NCBI GenBank assembly: GCA_903958045.1
Contig: CAJBRT010000094.1
Span: forward strand, 1 to 51,196
DNA length: 51,196 nt
Origin: an uncultured Bacteroidota bacterium
GTDB taxonomy: Bacteria > Bacteroidota > Bacteroidia > Chitinophagales > Chitinophagaceae
Direction of reading: 5' to 3'
Shown piece after piece: positions 29,265-38,111 of the stretch. Position 1 is the stretch's first letter; each line of letters starts with the position of its first letter. The translations under genes and the position numbers were made by a program. Under the pieces are notes generated by a model. It was not told where the DNA came from. It did no database searches and was given only the letters and a program-made list of their open reading frames with translations.

Positions 29265-30116
29265 ATGACAAAAGTAATTGATACCCACATGCACAGTTGG
29301 GACTTGCAAAAAGTTAGGTATAGTTGGCTCGATGGCGATACGTCTATACTAGCGCAAAATTATTATCCTTCAAATATTGAAGCGCAGTTGTCTGCGGCAA
29401 ATGTTAGTGCAGCTATCATGGTGCAAGCGGCAAATAGTATAGAAGATACTGCCTTTATGTTTGATTGCGCTGAGCAGTATCCTTGGATTATTGGGGTAGT
29501 AGGTTGGGTAGATTTGTTAAATCCTGAAACTGCTAAAGAGCAATTAGATGCGCATCTTCAAAATAAATATTTTAAAGGGATTAGACATTTAATTCACGAC
29601 GAGCCGGACAGTAGTTGGCTACTGCAGCCTGCTGTGATTAAAAGTTTAGAGATACTCGCCAATCATGGAATTCCATTTGATGTAGTGGGTGTAAAAACCG
29701 AACACATTAAAGCGGCCATACAGGTAGCCAAACAAATACCCCATTTAAAAATGGTATTTGACCATTTAAACCATCCACCCATTGCTACTAATGAGCAGTT
29801 TGGCGCCTGGGGAGACGCCATAGCGGAAGCTGCCGCTATGCCTAATTTTTATGCTAAAATTTCGGGGCTTGGCACTTGTTGTGCAAACTTTAATGATTGG
29901 TCTGCGGCTACTATTGAGCCTTATGTGGCCTATGTTTTAGAGCATTTTGGTGTAGATAAATGTATGATAGGAGGCGACTGGCCCGTGTCTTTACTGGCAG
30001 GCGATTATGTAACTACGCATCATCAGTATCAAGCTGTTATTGAAAAGTTAGTAGCGCCACAAAATCAACAAAAAATATTTCAAGGAAACGCTACTGCTTT
30101 TTATAAGCTGGATTAA
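29265..30116 (+). CDS. amidohydrolase family 2 / L-fuconolactonase-like lactonase
   Basis: 283 aa; VIDTHMHSWDLQKVRYSWLDGD, GIRHLIHDEPDSSWLL, KMVFDHLNHPPI, MIGGDWPVSLLAGDY. Confidence 0.88.
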   Translation: MTKVIDTHMHSWDLQKVRYSWLDGDTSILAQNYYPSNIEAQLSAANVSAAIMVQAANSIEDTAFMFDCAEQYPWIIGVVGWVDLLNPETAKEQLDAHLQNKYFKGIRHLIHDEPDSSWLLQPAVIKSLEILANHGIPFDVVGVKTEHIKAAIQVAKQIPHLKMVFDHLNHPPIATNEQFGAWGDAIAEAAAMPNFYAKISGLGTCCANFNDWSAATIEPYVAYVLEHFGVDKCMIGGDWPVSLLAGDYVTTHHQYQAVIEKLVAPQNQQKIFQGNATAFYKLD

Positions 30117-31591
30117 TTGTTTACGATTTCAACTTCAATTCTTCTGTTTCTAAAACGGTTACTGTCTGTATCGTTCGCGGTTAATGGATCTGATTCGCCT
30201 TTGCCAATAGTGGCAATACGCCCTGCGGCGATGCCTAATTTAACAAGCGCTGCTTTAACGGCTTCGGCTCTTTTGTTGGATAAAATAATATTGTAATTGT
30301 CTTCACCCTGATTGTCTGTGTGCCCACTGATAATGATGCTTAGCGAACTGTTTTTGGTTAAGTAAGCAGCCATCTGCTCAATTTCTTGAACGTACCTTGG
30401 CATGATATCATATTTGTCTAATTCAAAATTTACATTTAGTGAAATGGTTTCTCTAATACCTTTAAATGTTTTTTCGCCAGTCGCTTTTTGTTCGCTAACG
30501 GTTCCTGTACGTATGCTTAGTTTTTCATAATCAAACATGCATGGCATCATGCTTACTTCGTAATAGCGGTTCAATGAAAAAAGTTGATTGTTAAATACTT
30601 CTTCAAATTCAGATCTATCAAAGCACTGAAAATACATACCATTGGTTTCGTTGGCGATAGATCTTAAATACACCGAGTCTGCACCACCGCTGTATGCAAT
30701 GGTAAAAACGGGGATATGGTTAATAAGCGCTTTGTCGATAATCGATTTGCTGTTTTTATTTTTAGAGGCATTATCATACCCGTCTGTAAATAAAAGAAGC
30801 ACAGGCTTGTATTTATTGTATTTAGCCATGGTATCAAGTGCGCGGTCCATGGCATCATTAATTGCGGTGCCGCCTCCAAATCCATCCATGCCTCTTTTGC
30901 GGTAGAGCATTTTTTGAATGGTAGCACTATCGTAAGCAGTGCCTTCATAGGAAATTCCGGAATCAAATTTCCATAAGCTAATAAGGTTGCGCCTACTCAT
31001 TTTTTTCAAACTTTCTGAAAGAGCGTCTTGTAGCTCAGTGCATCGCTCGTCACCCATTGAGCCACTATGGTCTAGAATAATGCCAATATGATAAATACTA
31101 GTATCTCGCACTTCTGTTAAAGTGTATTTGGTCACATAACAGGTATCGTTGTATTTATTAATAAACCTGAACGCGTTGGTGGTATCGGCTGTATTAATTT
31201 TATGGTAGCTCCCTTTTAAGTTGGTAGGGTAGCTCATCCTAAATTTTATTTCTTTTTTACTTTTTGAAAAAGCATAAGTATTAATGGTCAATTTTTCTGG
31301 AACATAGGTTTCGCCTATTCTCTTTCTAATAATTGGTTTTTGCGTTATAAAAGTAGGCTCGTATAAAAAAGTGTAATGAACCGGTACCCGGTCAATACCA
31401 TCAAAGGGTTCAAAGCCTGGCCTCGGATTAAATGTTTTTTTATACGTTGGTTTTGGTAGAGCGGGTGTGATTTTTTTAGGCGGCGCCACTTCTGCAAAAA
31501 TCTCTCTTGATTCTCTGCACGCGGATACAAAAAAAAGGCCCATTACTAGAATGCCCATTTGTATGCGTATGCTAGAAAAATGAATACCCAT
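30113..31591 (-). CDS. lipoprotein-like VWA + OmpA C-terminal domain protein
   Basis: 492 aa; lipobox-like VSAC; MIDAS motif DHSGSMGDERC; OmpA domain ISGHTDNQGEDNYNIILSNKRAEAVKAALVKLGIAAGRIATIGKGESDP. Confidence 0.92.
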   Translation of the reverse strand: MGIHFSSIRIQMGILVMGLFFVSACRESREIFAEVAPPKKITPALPKPTYKKTFNPRPGFEPFDGIDRVPVHYTFLYEPTFITQKPIIRKRIGETYVPEKLTINTYAFSKSKKEIKFRMSYPTNLKGSYHKINTADTTNAFRFINKYNDTCYVTKYTLTEVRDTSIYHIGIILDHSGSMGDERCTELQDALSESLKKMSRRNLISLWKFDSGISYEGTAYDSATIQKMLYRKRGMDGFGGGTAINDAMDRALDTMAKYNKYKPVLLLFTDGYDNASKNKNSKSIIDKALINHIPVFTIAYSGGADSVYLRSIANETNGMYFQCFDRSEFEEVFNNQLFSLNRYYEVSMMPCMFDYEKLSIRTGTVSEQKATGEKTFKGIRETISLNVNFELDKYDIMPRYVQEIEQMAAYLTKNSSLSIIISGHTDNQGEDNYNIILSNKRAEAVKAALVKLGIAAGRIATIGKGESDPLTANDTDSNRFRNRRIEVEIVNN

Positions 31592-31622
31592 ATCTATTAT
31601 TTGATTGGTACTAGTGGTTTAA

Positions 31623-33062
31623 TTATTCTGGGCAGTCAATAATGGTCTTAATTTTTTTAAGACTCAACGGATGTACACTTAACATAACATATCCACCTCC
31701 CGAAGCATTGCTCATGTTGCTAGAATTGGTAAGCCACCTGAGTCTGTGAATGCCAACAGTTAATGGACCTAGTTTAATAGCCCCGCCCAGCATTAGCTGG
31801 CCTTGTGTGTTATATTGTAATGGTAAATAAACACCGAAGTGCAATGTTTCGTAGCGTGGTGTTACCGTAATTAAATTTAAGTCTCGAACACGGCGTTTGG
31901 TAAGACCAGCACTTGCGTGCATATTAACCGTAAGGTCAGCGTTGATATAAAAGTCATTCCCTAGCGGCTTATCAATATTTATATTTAACCGGGTAGGTTT
32001 TGTAATGGTAAATGTTTCAGGCATTTGAGTGGTGGTAGCAAATATAGTAGCGAGTGAATCTCTTAGCTGATCACTATTTTGAATCCCAGTGGTTTTGCGC
32101 GATATTAACGGGTCGTTCATATTTAAGCGAACGCCATTAAAAACACTACTCGTAACACTATTTTTATAGGATACCCCACCAATATCCATAATGGAAACGC
32201 CAATTTTTAATGCATAGTTTAAAGCATGGTTGGTTTGAAAACTATGCGCCTCGGTATTATAGAGTAAATACTCTGCACCAATACTAAGTCCCATATTTGT
32301 TTTGCCTTTTTTTATAAAATCAGAACCGGTATTAGCTGTTCCTGCAACGGTTTCATCATAATTAGAACTATATCCAAACGAAGATCCGCCAGCAGTGAGG
32401 GTATATAAAGTATCTATACCGTTGGTACTTTCTAGGTAACTTAATTTATTAACGGTTGCGTAAGCCGCAGAAATACTTTTATTGATTTGCAAAGTAAGTC
32501 CTGCTGTTAACGTACTTTTTTGATTTCTAAATATTTCTTGGGAATAATTAAAGTTTCCTTCAAGCCAGCCACTATGTGTAACAAAGGCTTCTAAATAAGG
32601 GGTTTGCCTATTGAGCTTGAAAAAATCATGCATACTTTCTATCCCATTTACGGCAACAAGCGGTTCTGTTTTAATGTGGTTAAACGTTCTTGCTCTAATG
32701 CCAACACTAAATGCTTGTTTGTTATTGGGTTTGTATAAAAGATTCAATAAATTAAGATCCACATTGCCATGAAAGTATTTTGAAAACATACCTTCATGAA
32801 TACCTATGGAATCATTTTGAATGTAAAACGCATTGCTATTTATATTGGCTTGCGCGCTAAATATAGTAGCCTCCCATTTAAAGGATTGATTCACACTAGA
32901 AGCAGGGTTGTTAAAAATACTGGTGCTTCCAGCAAATGCAGATCCATACGTGGGTTTATAGCTTTGCGCAAAAAGGCTGCTGCCAAAACATACTGATCCC
33001 AAAGTAACCACAGCTACCAAAAACGCGTGTATAAATAGGTGTTGCTTTGGGGTTGCTTGCAT
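31623..33062 (-). CDS. putative outer-membrane protein (DUF5723-like)
   Basis: 479 aa; signal peptide; beta-rich sequence with N-terminal SYKPTYGSAFAGSTSIFNNPASSVNQSFKWEATIFSAQANINSNAFYI. Confidence 0.65.
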   Translation of the reverse strand: MQATPKQHLFIHAFLVAVVTLGSVCFGSSLFAQSYKPTYGSAFAGSTSIFNNPASSVNQSFKWEATIFSAQANINSNAFYIQNDSIGIHEGMFSKYFHGNVDLNLLNLLYKPNNKQAFSVGIRARTFNHIKTEPLVAVNGIESMHDFFKLNRQTPYLEAFVTHSGWLEGNFNYSQEIFRNQKSTLTAGLTLQINKSISAAYATVNKLSYLESTNGIDTLYTLTAGGSSFGYSSNYDETVAGTANTGSDFIKKGKTNMGLSIGAEYLLYNTEAHSFQTNHALNYALKIGVSIMDIGGVSYKNSVTSSVFNGVRLNMNDPLISRKTTGIQNSDQLRDSLATIFATTTQMPETFTITKPTRLNINIDKPLGNDFYINADLTVNMHASAGLTKRRVRDLNLITVTPRYETLHFGVYLPLQYNTQGQLMLGGAIKLGPLTVGIHRLRWLTNSSNMSNASGGGYVMLSVHPLSLKKIKTIIDCPE

Positions 33063-33066
33063 GAAT

Positions 33067-34263
33067 TTATTTTATAAGACCTGGATATACTTTTAAGGCG
33101 GCTTCTAAACAATCCATTGCTTTGTTAATGTCTTCCAAATTTAAAACATACGCAAGTCTTACTTCTTGTTTGCCCAGTCCTGGCGTACCATAAAAACCTG
33201 TGGCAGGTGCTAGCATGACGGTTTGGTTTTCAAAAGCAAAGTCTTCGAGTAGCCACTGACAAAATGTATCAGCGTCATCAATGGGTAATTTAGCCATGGC
33301 ATAAAATGCGCCTCCTGGATTTGGACAAAAAACACCTTCCATGGCATTGAGTCTTGTAACAATCAGGTCTCTTCTTGATTTGTATTCGGCCTTGGTATCA
33401 TCAAAATAATTGGCAGGTAAATCAATAGCCGCTTCACCAGCAATTTGCGCAAAACTTGGTGGGCTTAAACGTGCCTGTGCAAATTTCATGGTAGCGTCTA
33501 GTAGGGCTTGGTTTTTGGTAATAAAAGCACCAATTCTGCCACCACAGGCACTGTATCTTTTACTAATGGTATCCATGATTACAACATGGTCATCTACACC
33601 CGTTAAATGGAGTGCACTAATTTGAGTGCCTTCGTAACAAAACTCTCTGTAGGCTTCGTCAGAAAATAAATACAAGTTGTGTTTTAAAATGATATTTTTT
33701 AGTTGCTCCATTTCGGCAGCACTGTATAAATAACCCGTTGGATTGTTAGGGTTACAAATCACAATGGCTTTGGTGCGCGGTGTAATTTTTGCTTCAATGG
33801 CTTCGATAGGCGGGAGTGCAAAACCATTTTCGATGTATGAAGTAATGGGCACTACGGTAACGCCAGCTTCTACTGCAAACCCATTGTAGTTGGCATAAAA
33901 AGGTTCTGGAATAATCACTTCATCGCCAGCATCGAGGCATGCCATAAAGCCAAACAAAATGGCTTCACTACCCCCTGTGGTAATAATGATTTGTTTTTCG
34001 TTGACATCGATGCCCACACTTTTATAGTAACCCACTAATTTTTTACGGTAACTTTCGTTGCCTGCACTATGGCTATATTCTAGTACTTTAAAATCACTAT
34101 GTCTTACCGCATCGAGTACCATTTTGGGTGTTTCGATATCTGGCTGACCAATGTTTAGGTGATATACTTTCGTTCCTCTTTTTTTTGCAGCTTCTGCAAA
34201 GGGAACTAGTTTTCTGATAGGTGAGGCAGGCATGTCTATGCCACGTTTGCTGATTTGTAACAT
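33067..34263 (-). CDS. pyridoxal-phosphate aminotransferase class I/II
   Basis: 398 aa; HLNIGQPDIETP, TTGGSEAILFGFMACLDAGDEVIIPEPFYANY, NPNNPTGYLYS, SDEAYREFCYEG, SISKRYSACGGRIG-type PLP lysine (MDTISKRYSACGGR). Confidence 0.94.
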   Translation of the reverse strand: MLQISKRGIDMPASPIRKLVPFAEAAKKRGTKVYHLNIGQPDIETPKMVLDAVRHSDFKVLEYSHSAGNESYRKKLVGYYKSVGIDVNEKQIIITTGGSEAILFGFMACLDAGDEVIIPEPFYANYNGFAVEAGVTVVPITSYIENGFALPPIEAIEAKITPRTKAIVICNPNNPTGYLYSAAEMEQLKNIILKHNLYLFSDEAYREFCYEGTQISALHLTGVDDHVVIMDTISKRYSACGGRIGAFITKNQALLDATMKFAQARLSPPSFAQIAGEAAIDLPANYFDDTKAEYKSRRDLIVTRLNAMEGVFCPNPGGAFYAMAKLPIDDADTFCQWLLEDFAFENQTVMLAPATGFYGTPGLGKQEVRLAYVLNLEDINKAMDCLEAALKVYPGLIK

Positions 34264-34267
34264 GTTG

Positions 34268-34275
34268 CAAATATA
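34268..34275 (-). promoter_or_regulatory. Bacteroidota -7 box TATATTTG, 4 nt before the aminotransferase ATG
   Basis: Minus strand reads TATATTTG-CAAC-ATG; exact match to the TAnnTTTG -7 consensus. Confidence 0.55.
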
Positions 34276-34298
34276 AGTTTACAATTTGAGGCAGGGGC

Positions 34299-34328
34299 AA
34301 AAAAAACCGGCCTCCGAAGGAGGCCGGT
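34299..34328 (-). terminator. Rho-independent terminator downstream of the DUF1573 gene
   Basis: Perfect 10-bp stem ACCGGCCTCC-GAA-GGAGGCCGGT (34306-34328), followed on the minus strand by a T8 tract (34306-34299). Confidence 0.93.
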
Positions 34329-34353
34329 AAGATCATTATCAGAATCTTAACAA

Positions 34354-34731
34354 TTATTTTTTAGGGGCAACTACTTCGCCGCTGATAGTTAAGATGATTG
34401 GCTCGGCAACACCTACTAATTTTACGGTAACACGCTTGGTAAAATTACCCATGCTAGCAGCATTGTAAGTTACCTTAACAGTGCTTGATTTACCTTTTAA
34501 AATAGGCTCTTTTGTTACTTCTGGGGTTGTGCAACCGCATTCTGCAGTGCAATATTCAACAACCGCGGGCTTTGCGCCGGTATTGGTAAAGTTGAAAACG
34601 TGGGTTACTGGGGTGCCTTGAGCAATTTTTCCAAAATTAAATGAGCCTTCAGCAAATTTGATGTCTTGTTGCGCAAAAACGCTGATTGAGACAGTAATGG
34701 CTAATAAAGTAAGTGCTAAAATCTTTTTCAT
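34354..34731 (-). CDS. DUF1573 domain secreted protein
   Basis: 125 aa; signal peptide; FAEGSFNFGKIAQGTPVTHVFNFTNTGAKPAVVEYCTAECGCTTPEVTKEPILKGKSSTVKVTYNA. Confidence 0.94.
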   Translation of the reverse strand: MKKILALTLLAITVSISVFAQQDIKFAEGSFNFGKIAQGTPVTHVFNFTNTGAKPAVVEYCTAECGCTTPEVTKEPILKGKSSTVKVTYNAASMGNFTKRVTVKLVGVAEPIILTISGEVVAPKK

Positions 34732-34898
34732 ATAAGTGTTTTGTTTAAAGTACCCTGTAAAAGTATCATTTATAGTTCAATTTAGTGCCAAAAATAGCCT
34801 TAAAAAAAGGCTAAATCGTCAAAAAACGGGGTTGTTAAGGGTGGCTGACATTTATCCCCAAATTCATAAACAACCCTTTTCTAATGCTATCCGAATGC

Positions 34899-34906
34899 TA
34901 TTTTTG
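34899..34906 (+). promoter_or_regulatory. Bacteroidota -7 box TATTTTTG, 4 nt before ATG 34911
   Basis: TATTTTTG-TGCC-ATG; exact match to TAnnTTTG. Confidence 0.5.
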
Positions 34907-34910
34907 TGCC

Positions 34911-37295
34911 ATGGAATTAATTGCTTCGCCAGCGCCCCAAACCGAGATGTTATCCTTTGAAGGATTTCGTAATACGGTGATTCAGGATTATAAAATTTCG
35001 CTCATTAGTAGGGAAGTTAGTTTGCTAGGTAGAAGGGAAGTACTCACAGGTAAAGCCAAGTTTGGCATTTTTGGGGATGGTAAAGAAGTAGCACAAGTAG
35101 CACTCGCAAAATATTTTAAAAATGGCGATTTCAGATCCGGATATTACAGAGATCAAACTTTTATGTTTGCCGCAGGTATTGCAACTGTCGAACAATATTT
35201 TTCTCAATTATTTGCAGACCCTGATGGCAATCACGATATTTTTTGCGCGGGTAGACAAATGAGTTCTCACTTTGTTACACCCACAGTAGATAAAAATGGC
35301 AATTGGTTAGATGTTGTCAATCAAAAAAATTCTTCTGCGGATATGGCGCCTACGGCGGGTCAAATGCCACGTGCTGTTGGACTTGCATTTGCCTCTAAAT
35401 GTTTTAGAGAAGCCCAGCAAAAAAACAATGCCTTACATATAAATTTGAGTAACAATGGTAACGAAATTTGTTTTTGTACCATTGGAGATGCAAGCACTTC
35501 GGAAGGTCATTTTTGGGAATCCATGAACGCTGCCGCTGTATTACAAATTCCACTAGCTGTTTTTGTGTGGGATGATGGGTACGGAATTTCTGTTCCTAAA
35601 AATTTGCAAACAACAAAAAATTCAATTTCTGATGCGCTTGCTGGCATGCAAAAATTAGCAGACACCAATGGCATCGAAATATACAAAGCCAAGGCCTGGG
35701 ATTACGCCGGCATGTGTGAAGTATTTGAAGAAGGCTTACAAAAAATTAGAGATACGCATACGCCTGCACTTTTTCATATCGAAGAGGTGACACAACCGCA
35801 GGGCCATTCTACAAGTGGTAGCCACGAGCGTTACAAATCAGCAGAGCGTTTAGAGTGGGAAAAAAATTGGGATTGCATTAAAAAAATGCGTGAGTGGATG
35901 TTAGATGCTGGCCTCGCCACCATTACCGAATTAAATCATATTGAGGTTGAAGCAAAAGAGTTTGTAAAAGAAGCAAAAGCTAGTGCTTGGGATAAATTTA
36001 TTGGCCCTATTAAAAAACAGGCCGAACATGCAGTTCAAATTATTAATGGCTTACAAGTAATCAATACCGAGGTACATCAAATAGTTGCTGAGTTAGCAAG
36101 TAATAAAGAGCCCCTTCGACGCGATGTTTTAAAAACACTTGCAAAAGTAAGTGAGGCTGCTACTGGCGTAAAAGGCGTTGATAAAGTAACACAGTATGCG
36201 GCGGAATTAAAAAACGAAGCCGCTTCTCTCTTTAATTCTTATTTATACAACGAAGGTCCAAAATCGGCACTTCGAGTTCCTGCGGTTCAAGCCACTTATG
36301 CTCCGGATGCACCCACTGTAAATGCCTACGAAGTTCTCAACAAATACTTTGATGCATTATTTGCCAGCAATCCTAAAGTATATGCTTTTGGGGAAGACGT
36401 TGGCTATATTGGAGATGTAAATCAGGGGTTTGCTGGCCTGCAAGAAAAGCATGGCGCAGACCGTATTGCTGATACCGGAATTAGAGAGCTTACTATTGTA
36501 GGACAAGCTGTGGGTATGGCTGTTAGAGGGTTAAGACCCATTGCAGAAATTCAATACCTCGACTATTTACTCTATGGCTTACAGCCGTTAAGTGATGATG
36601 TTGCTACCACGCATTATAGAACCAATGGTCAACAAAGTTGCCCCGTTATTATTAGAACAAGAGGTCATAGACTAGAAGGAATTTGGCATAGTGGCTCACC
36701 CATGGGTATGATTGTAAATGCACTTCGTGGCATGTATGTTTGTGTGCCCCGTAATATGGTGCAAGCGGCAGGTATGTACAATACACTTTTACAATCTAAC
36801 GATCCGGCAATTGTGATTGAGTGTTTGAACGGGTATCGACTTAAAGAAAAATCACCTAATAATTTACTTGAATTTTCTGTGCCATTGGGTATTCCAGAAA
36901 TTATCCATGAAGGAAGCGATATTACCATTGTTTCTTATGGTTCTACGCTACGTATTATTGAAGAGGCGATTGTTCGTTTAGCGCATGAAGGAATTTCGGT
37001 AGAGCTTATTGACGTGCAAACATTACTTCCATTTGATATCAACCATAGCATTGTAAAATCGTTGCAAAAAACCAACCGTATTTTATTTGTTGATGAAGAC
37101 GTTCCGGGTGGTGCTACTGCCTATATGTTTACGCAGGTGATGGAAGAACAAGGTGGTTACAAGTGGTTAGACGCAAGCCCTAGAACCCTTGCTGCAAAAG
37201 CACACAGGCCAGGTTACGGTAGTGATGGGGATTACTTTAGTAAGCCCAACACCGAAGATGTGATTGAAGCGGTGAGAGCTGTTATGGCAGAATAA
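34911..37295 (+). CDS. 2-oxoacid (branched-chain) dehydrogenase E1, alpha and beta subunits fused
   Basis: ~794 aa; alpha half with GDASTSEGHFWESMNAAAVLQIPLAVFVWDDGYGISVP (TPP motif), beta half VYAFGEDVGYIGDVNQGFAGLQEKHG...DTGIRELTIVGQAVGMAVRGLRPIAEIQYLDYL...VDEDVPGGA. ORF opens at 34884; ATG 34911 preferred from promoter position. Confidence 0.93.
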   Translation: MELIASPAPQTEMLSFEGFRNTVIQDYKISLISREVSLLGRREVLTGKAKFGIFGDGKEVAQVALAKYFKNGDFRSGYYRDQTFMFAAGIATVEQYFSQLFADPDGNHDIFCAGRQMSSHFVTPTVDKNGNWLDVVNQKNSSADMAPTAGQMPRAVGLAFASKCFREAQQKNNALHINLSNNGNEICFCTIGDASTSEGHFWESMNAAAVLQIPLAVFVWDDGYGISVPKNLQTTKNSISDALAGMQKLADTNGIEIYKAKAWDYAGMCEVFEEGLQKIRDTHTPALFHIEEVTQPQGHSTSGSHERYKSAERLEWEKNWDCIKKMREWMLDAGLATITELNHIEVEAKEFVKEAKASAWDKFIGPIKKQAEHAVQIINGLQVINTEVHQIVAELASNKEPLRRDVLKTLAKVSEAATGVKGVDKVTQYAAELKNEAASLFNSYLYNEGPKSALRVPAVQATYAPDAPTVNAYEVLNKYFDALFASNPKVYAFGEDVGYIGDVNQGFAGLQEKHGADRIADTGIRELTIVGQAVGMAVRGLRPIAEIQYLDYLLYGLQPLSDDVATTHYRTNGQQSCPVIIRTRGHRLEGIWHSGSPMGMIVNALRGMYVCVPRNMVQAAGMYNTLLQSNDPAIVIECLNGYRLKEKSPNNLLEFSVPLGIPEIIHEGSDITIVSYGSTLRIIEEAIVRLAHEGISVELIDVQTLLPFDINHSIVKSLQKTNRILFVDEDVPGGATAYMFTQVMEEQGGYKWLDASPRTLAAKAHRPGYGSDGDYFSKPNTEDVIEAVRAVMAE

Positions 37296-37306
37296 TACTA
37301 AACGGT

Positions 37307-38029
37307 TTATCCCATATTATGGAAAACCTTATTCACGTCTTCGTCTTCTTCTAAACGCTCAATAAGTTTACTAATATCTTCTGCTTGCTCGTCAGTTACA
37401 GGAACGGTTGTTGATGGAATCCATTCAAACTCGGCACTGATAACATTTAATTTTTTTGCCTCTAATTCTTTTTGCAAACTACCAAAATCGGTAAAGGCGC
37501 ATCTTAATACAATAATTGGATTGCCGTTATCGTCGTTGCTATCTCCAAGTTCATCAAGGCCGTGATCAATGAGTTCTAATTCTAAATCGTCCATCACTAT
37601 GCCTTCTGGGTTTAATTTAAAAACCCCCATTTTTTTAAATTGGAAACTTACGCTTCCACTATTACCCATCGCACCACCGCCTTTATTAAAATGACTTTTA
37701 ACATTGGCAACGGTTCTTACATGGTTATCGGTTGCTGTTTCAACAAGTAAGGCCACACCATGAGGTGCGTACCCTTCATATAGGATTTCTTCGTAGTTAG
37801 AAGTGTCTTTGCCCATCGCACGCTTAATAGCTGCTTCCACTCTGTCTTTGGGCATACCAGCACTACGGGCATTTTGATAACATCTTCTTAAAGCAGGGTT
37901 GTCATCGGGGCTGGGGCCACCTGATTTAACGGCGATTACAATTTCTTTACCGATACGGGTAAATTGTTTTGCCATGCGGTCAAAACGCTTGAACATGGTT
38001 GCTTTACGAACTTCAAAAATCCTTCCCAT
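37307..38029 (-). CDS. yebC: YebC/PmpR-family DNA-binding regulatory protein
   Basis: 240 aa; [96 protein letters not shown]. Confidence 0.95.
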   Translation of the reverse strand: MGRIFEVRKATMFKRFDRMAKQFTRIGKEIVIAVKSGGPSPDDNPALRRCYQNARSAGMPKDRVEAAIKRAMGKDTSNYEEILYEGYAPHGVALLVETATDNHVRTVANVKSHFNKGGGAMGNSGSVSFQFKKMGVFKLNPEGIVMDDLELELIDHGLDELGDSNDDNGNPIIVLRCAFTDFGSLQKELEAKKLNVISAEFEWIPSTTVPVTDEQAEDISKLIERLEEDEDVNKVFHNMG

Positions 38030-38048
38030 AGTGATTGTTTATGAGTTG

Positions 38049-38056
38049 CAAAAATA
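38049..38056 (-). promoter_or_regulatory. Bacteroidota -7 box TATTTTTG upstream of yebC
   Basis: Minus strand TATTTTTG ~19 nt before the yebC ATG; exact TAnnTTTG match. Confidence 0.4.
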
Positions 38057-38060
38057 CGGC

Positions 38061-38096
38061 AAAAAAAATAGTCCCGAAGGTCGGGACTATTTTTTT
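38061..38096. terminator. Bidirectional Rho-independent terminator (functional for the minus-strand permease)
   Basis: A-tract + ATAGTCCCGA-AGG-TCGGGACTAT + T-tract; lies just past the permease stop at 38112. Confidence 0.93.
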
Positions 38097-38111
38097 AGAT
38101 ATAAGTAAGGG

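Noticed and set aside
29819-29840. CATAGCGG-AAGCTG-CCGCTATG inverted repeat in the amidohydrolase CDS
   Set aside because: Only 8-bp arms in an Ala-rich coding stretch; compatible with chance and codon usage.
34795-34813. TAGCCTT-AAAAA-AAGGCTA hairpin upstream of the E1 gene
   Set aside because: 7-bp arms with no convincing T-tract; located in a divergent promoter region where no terminator is expected, and chance is plausible.
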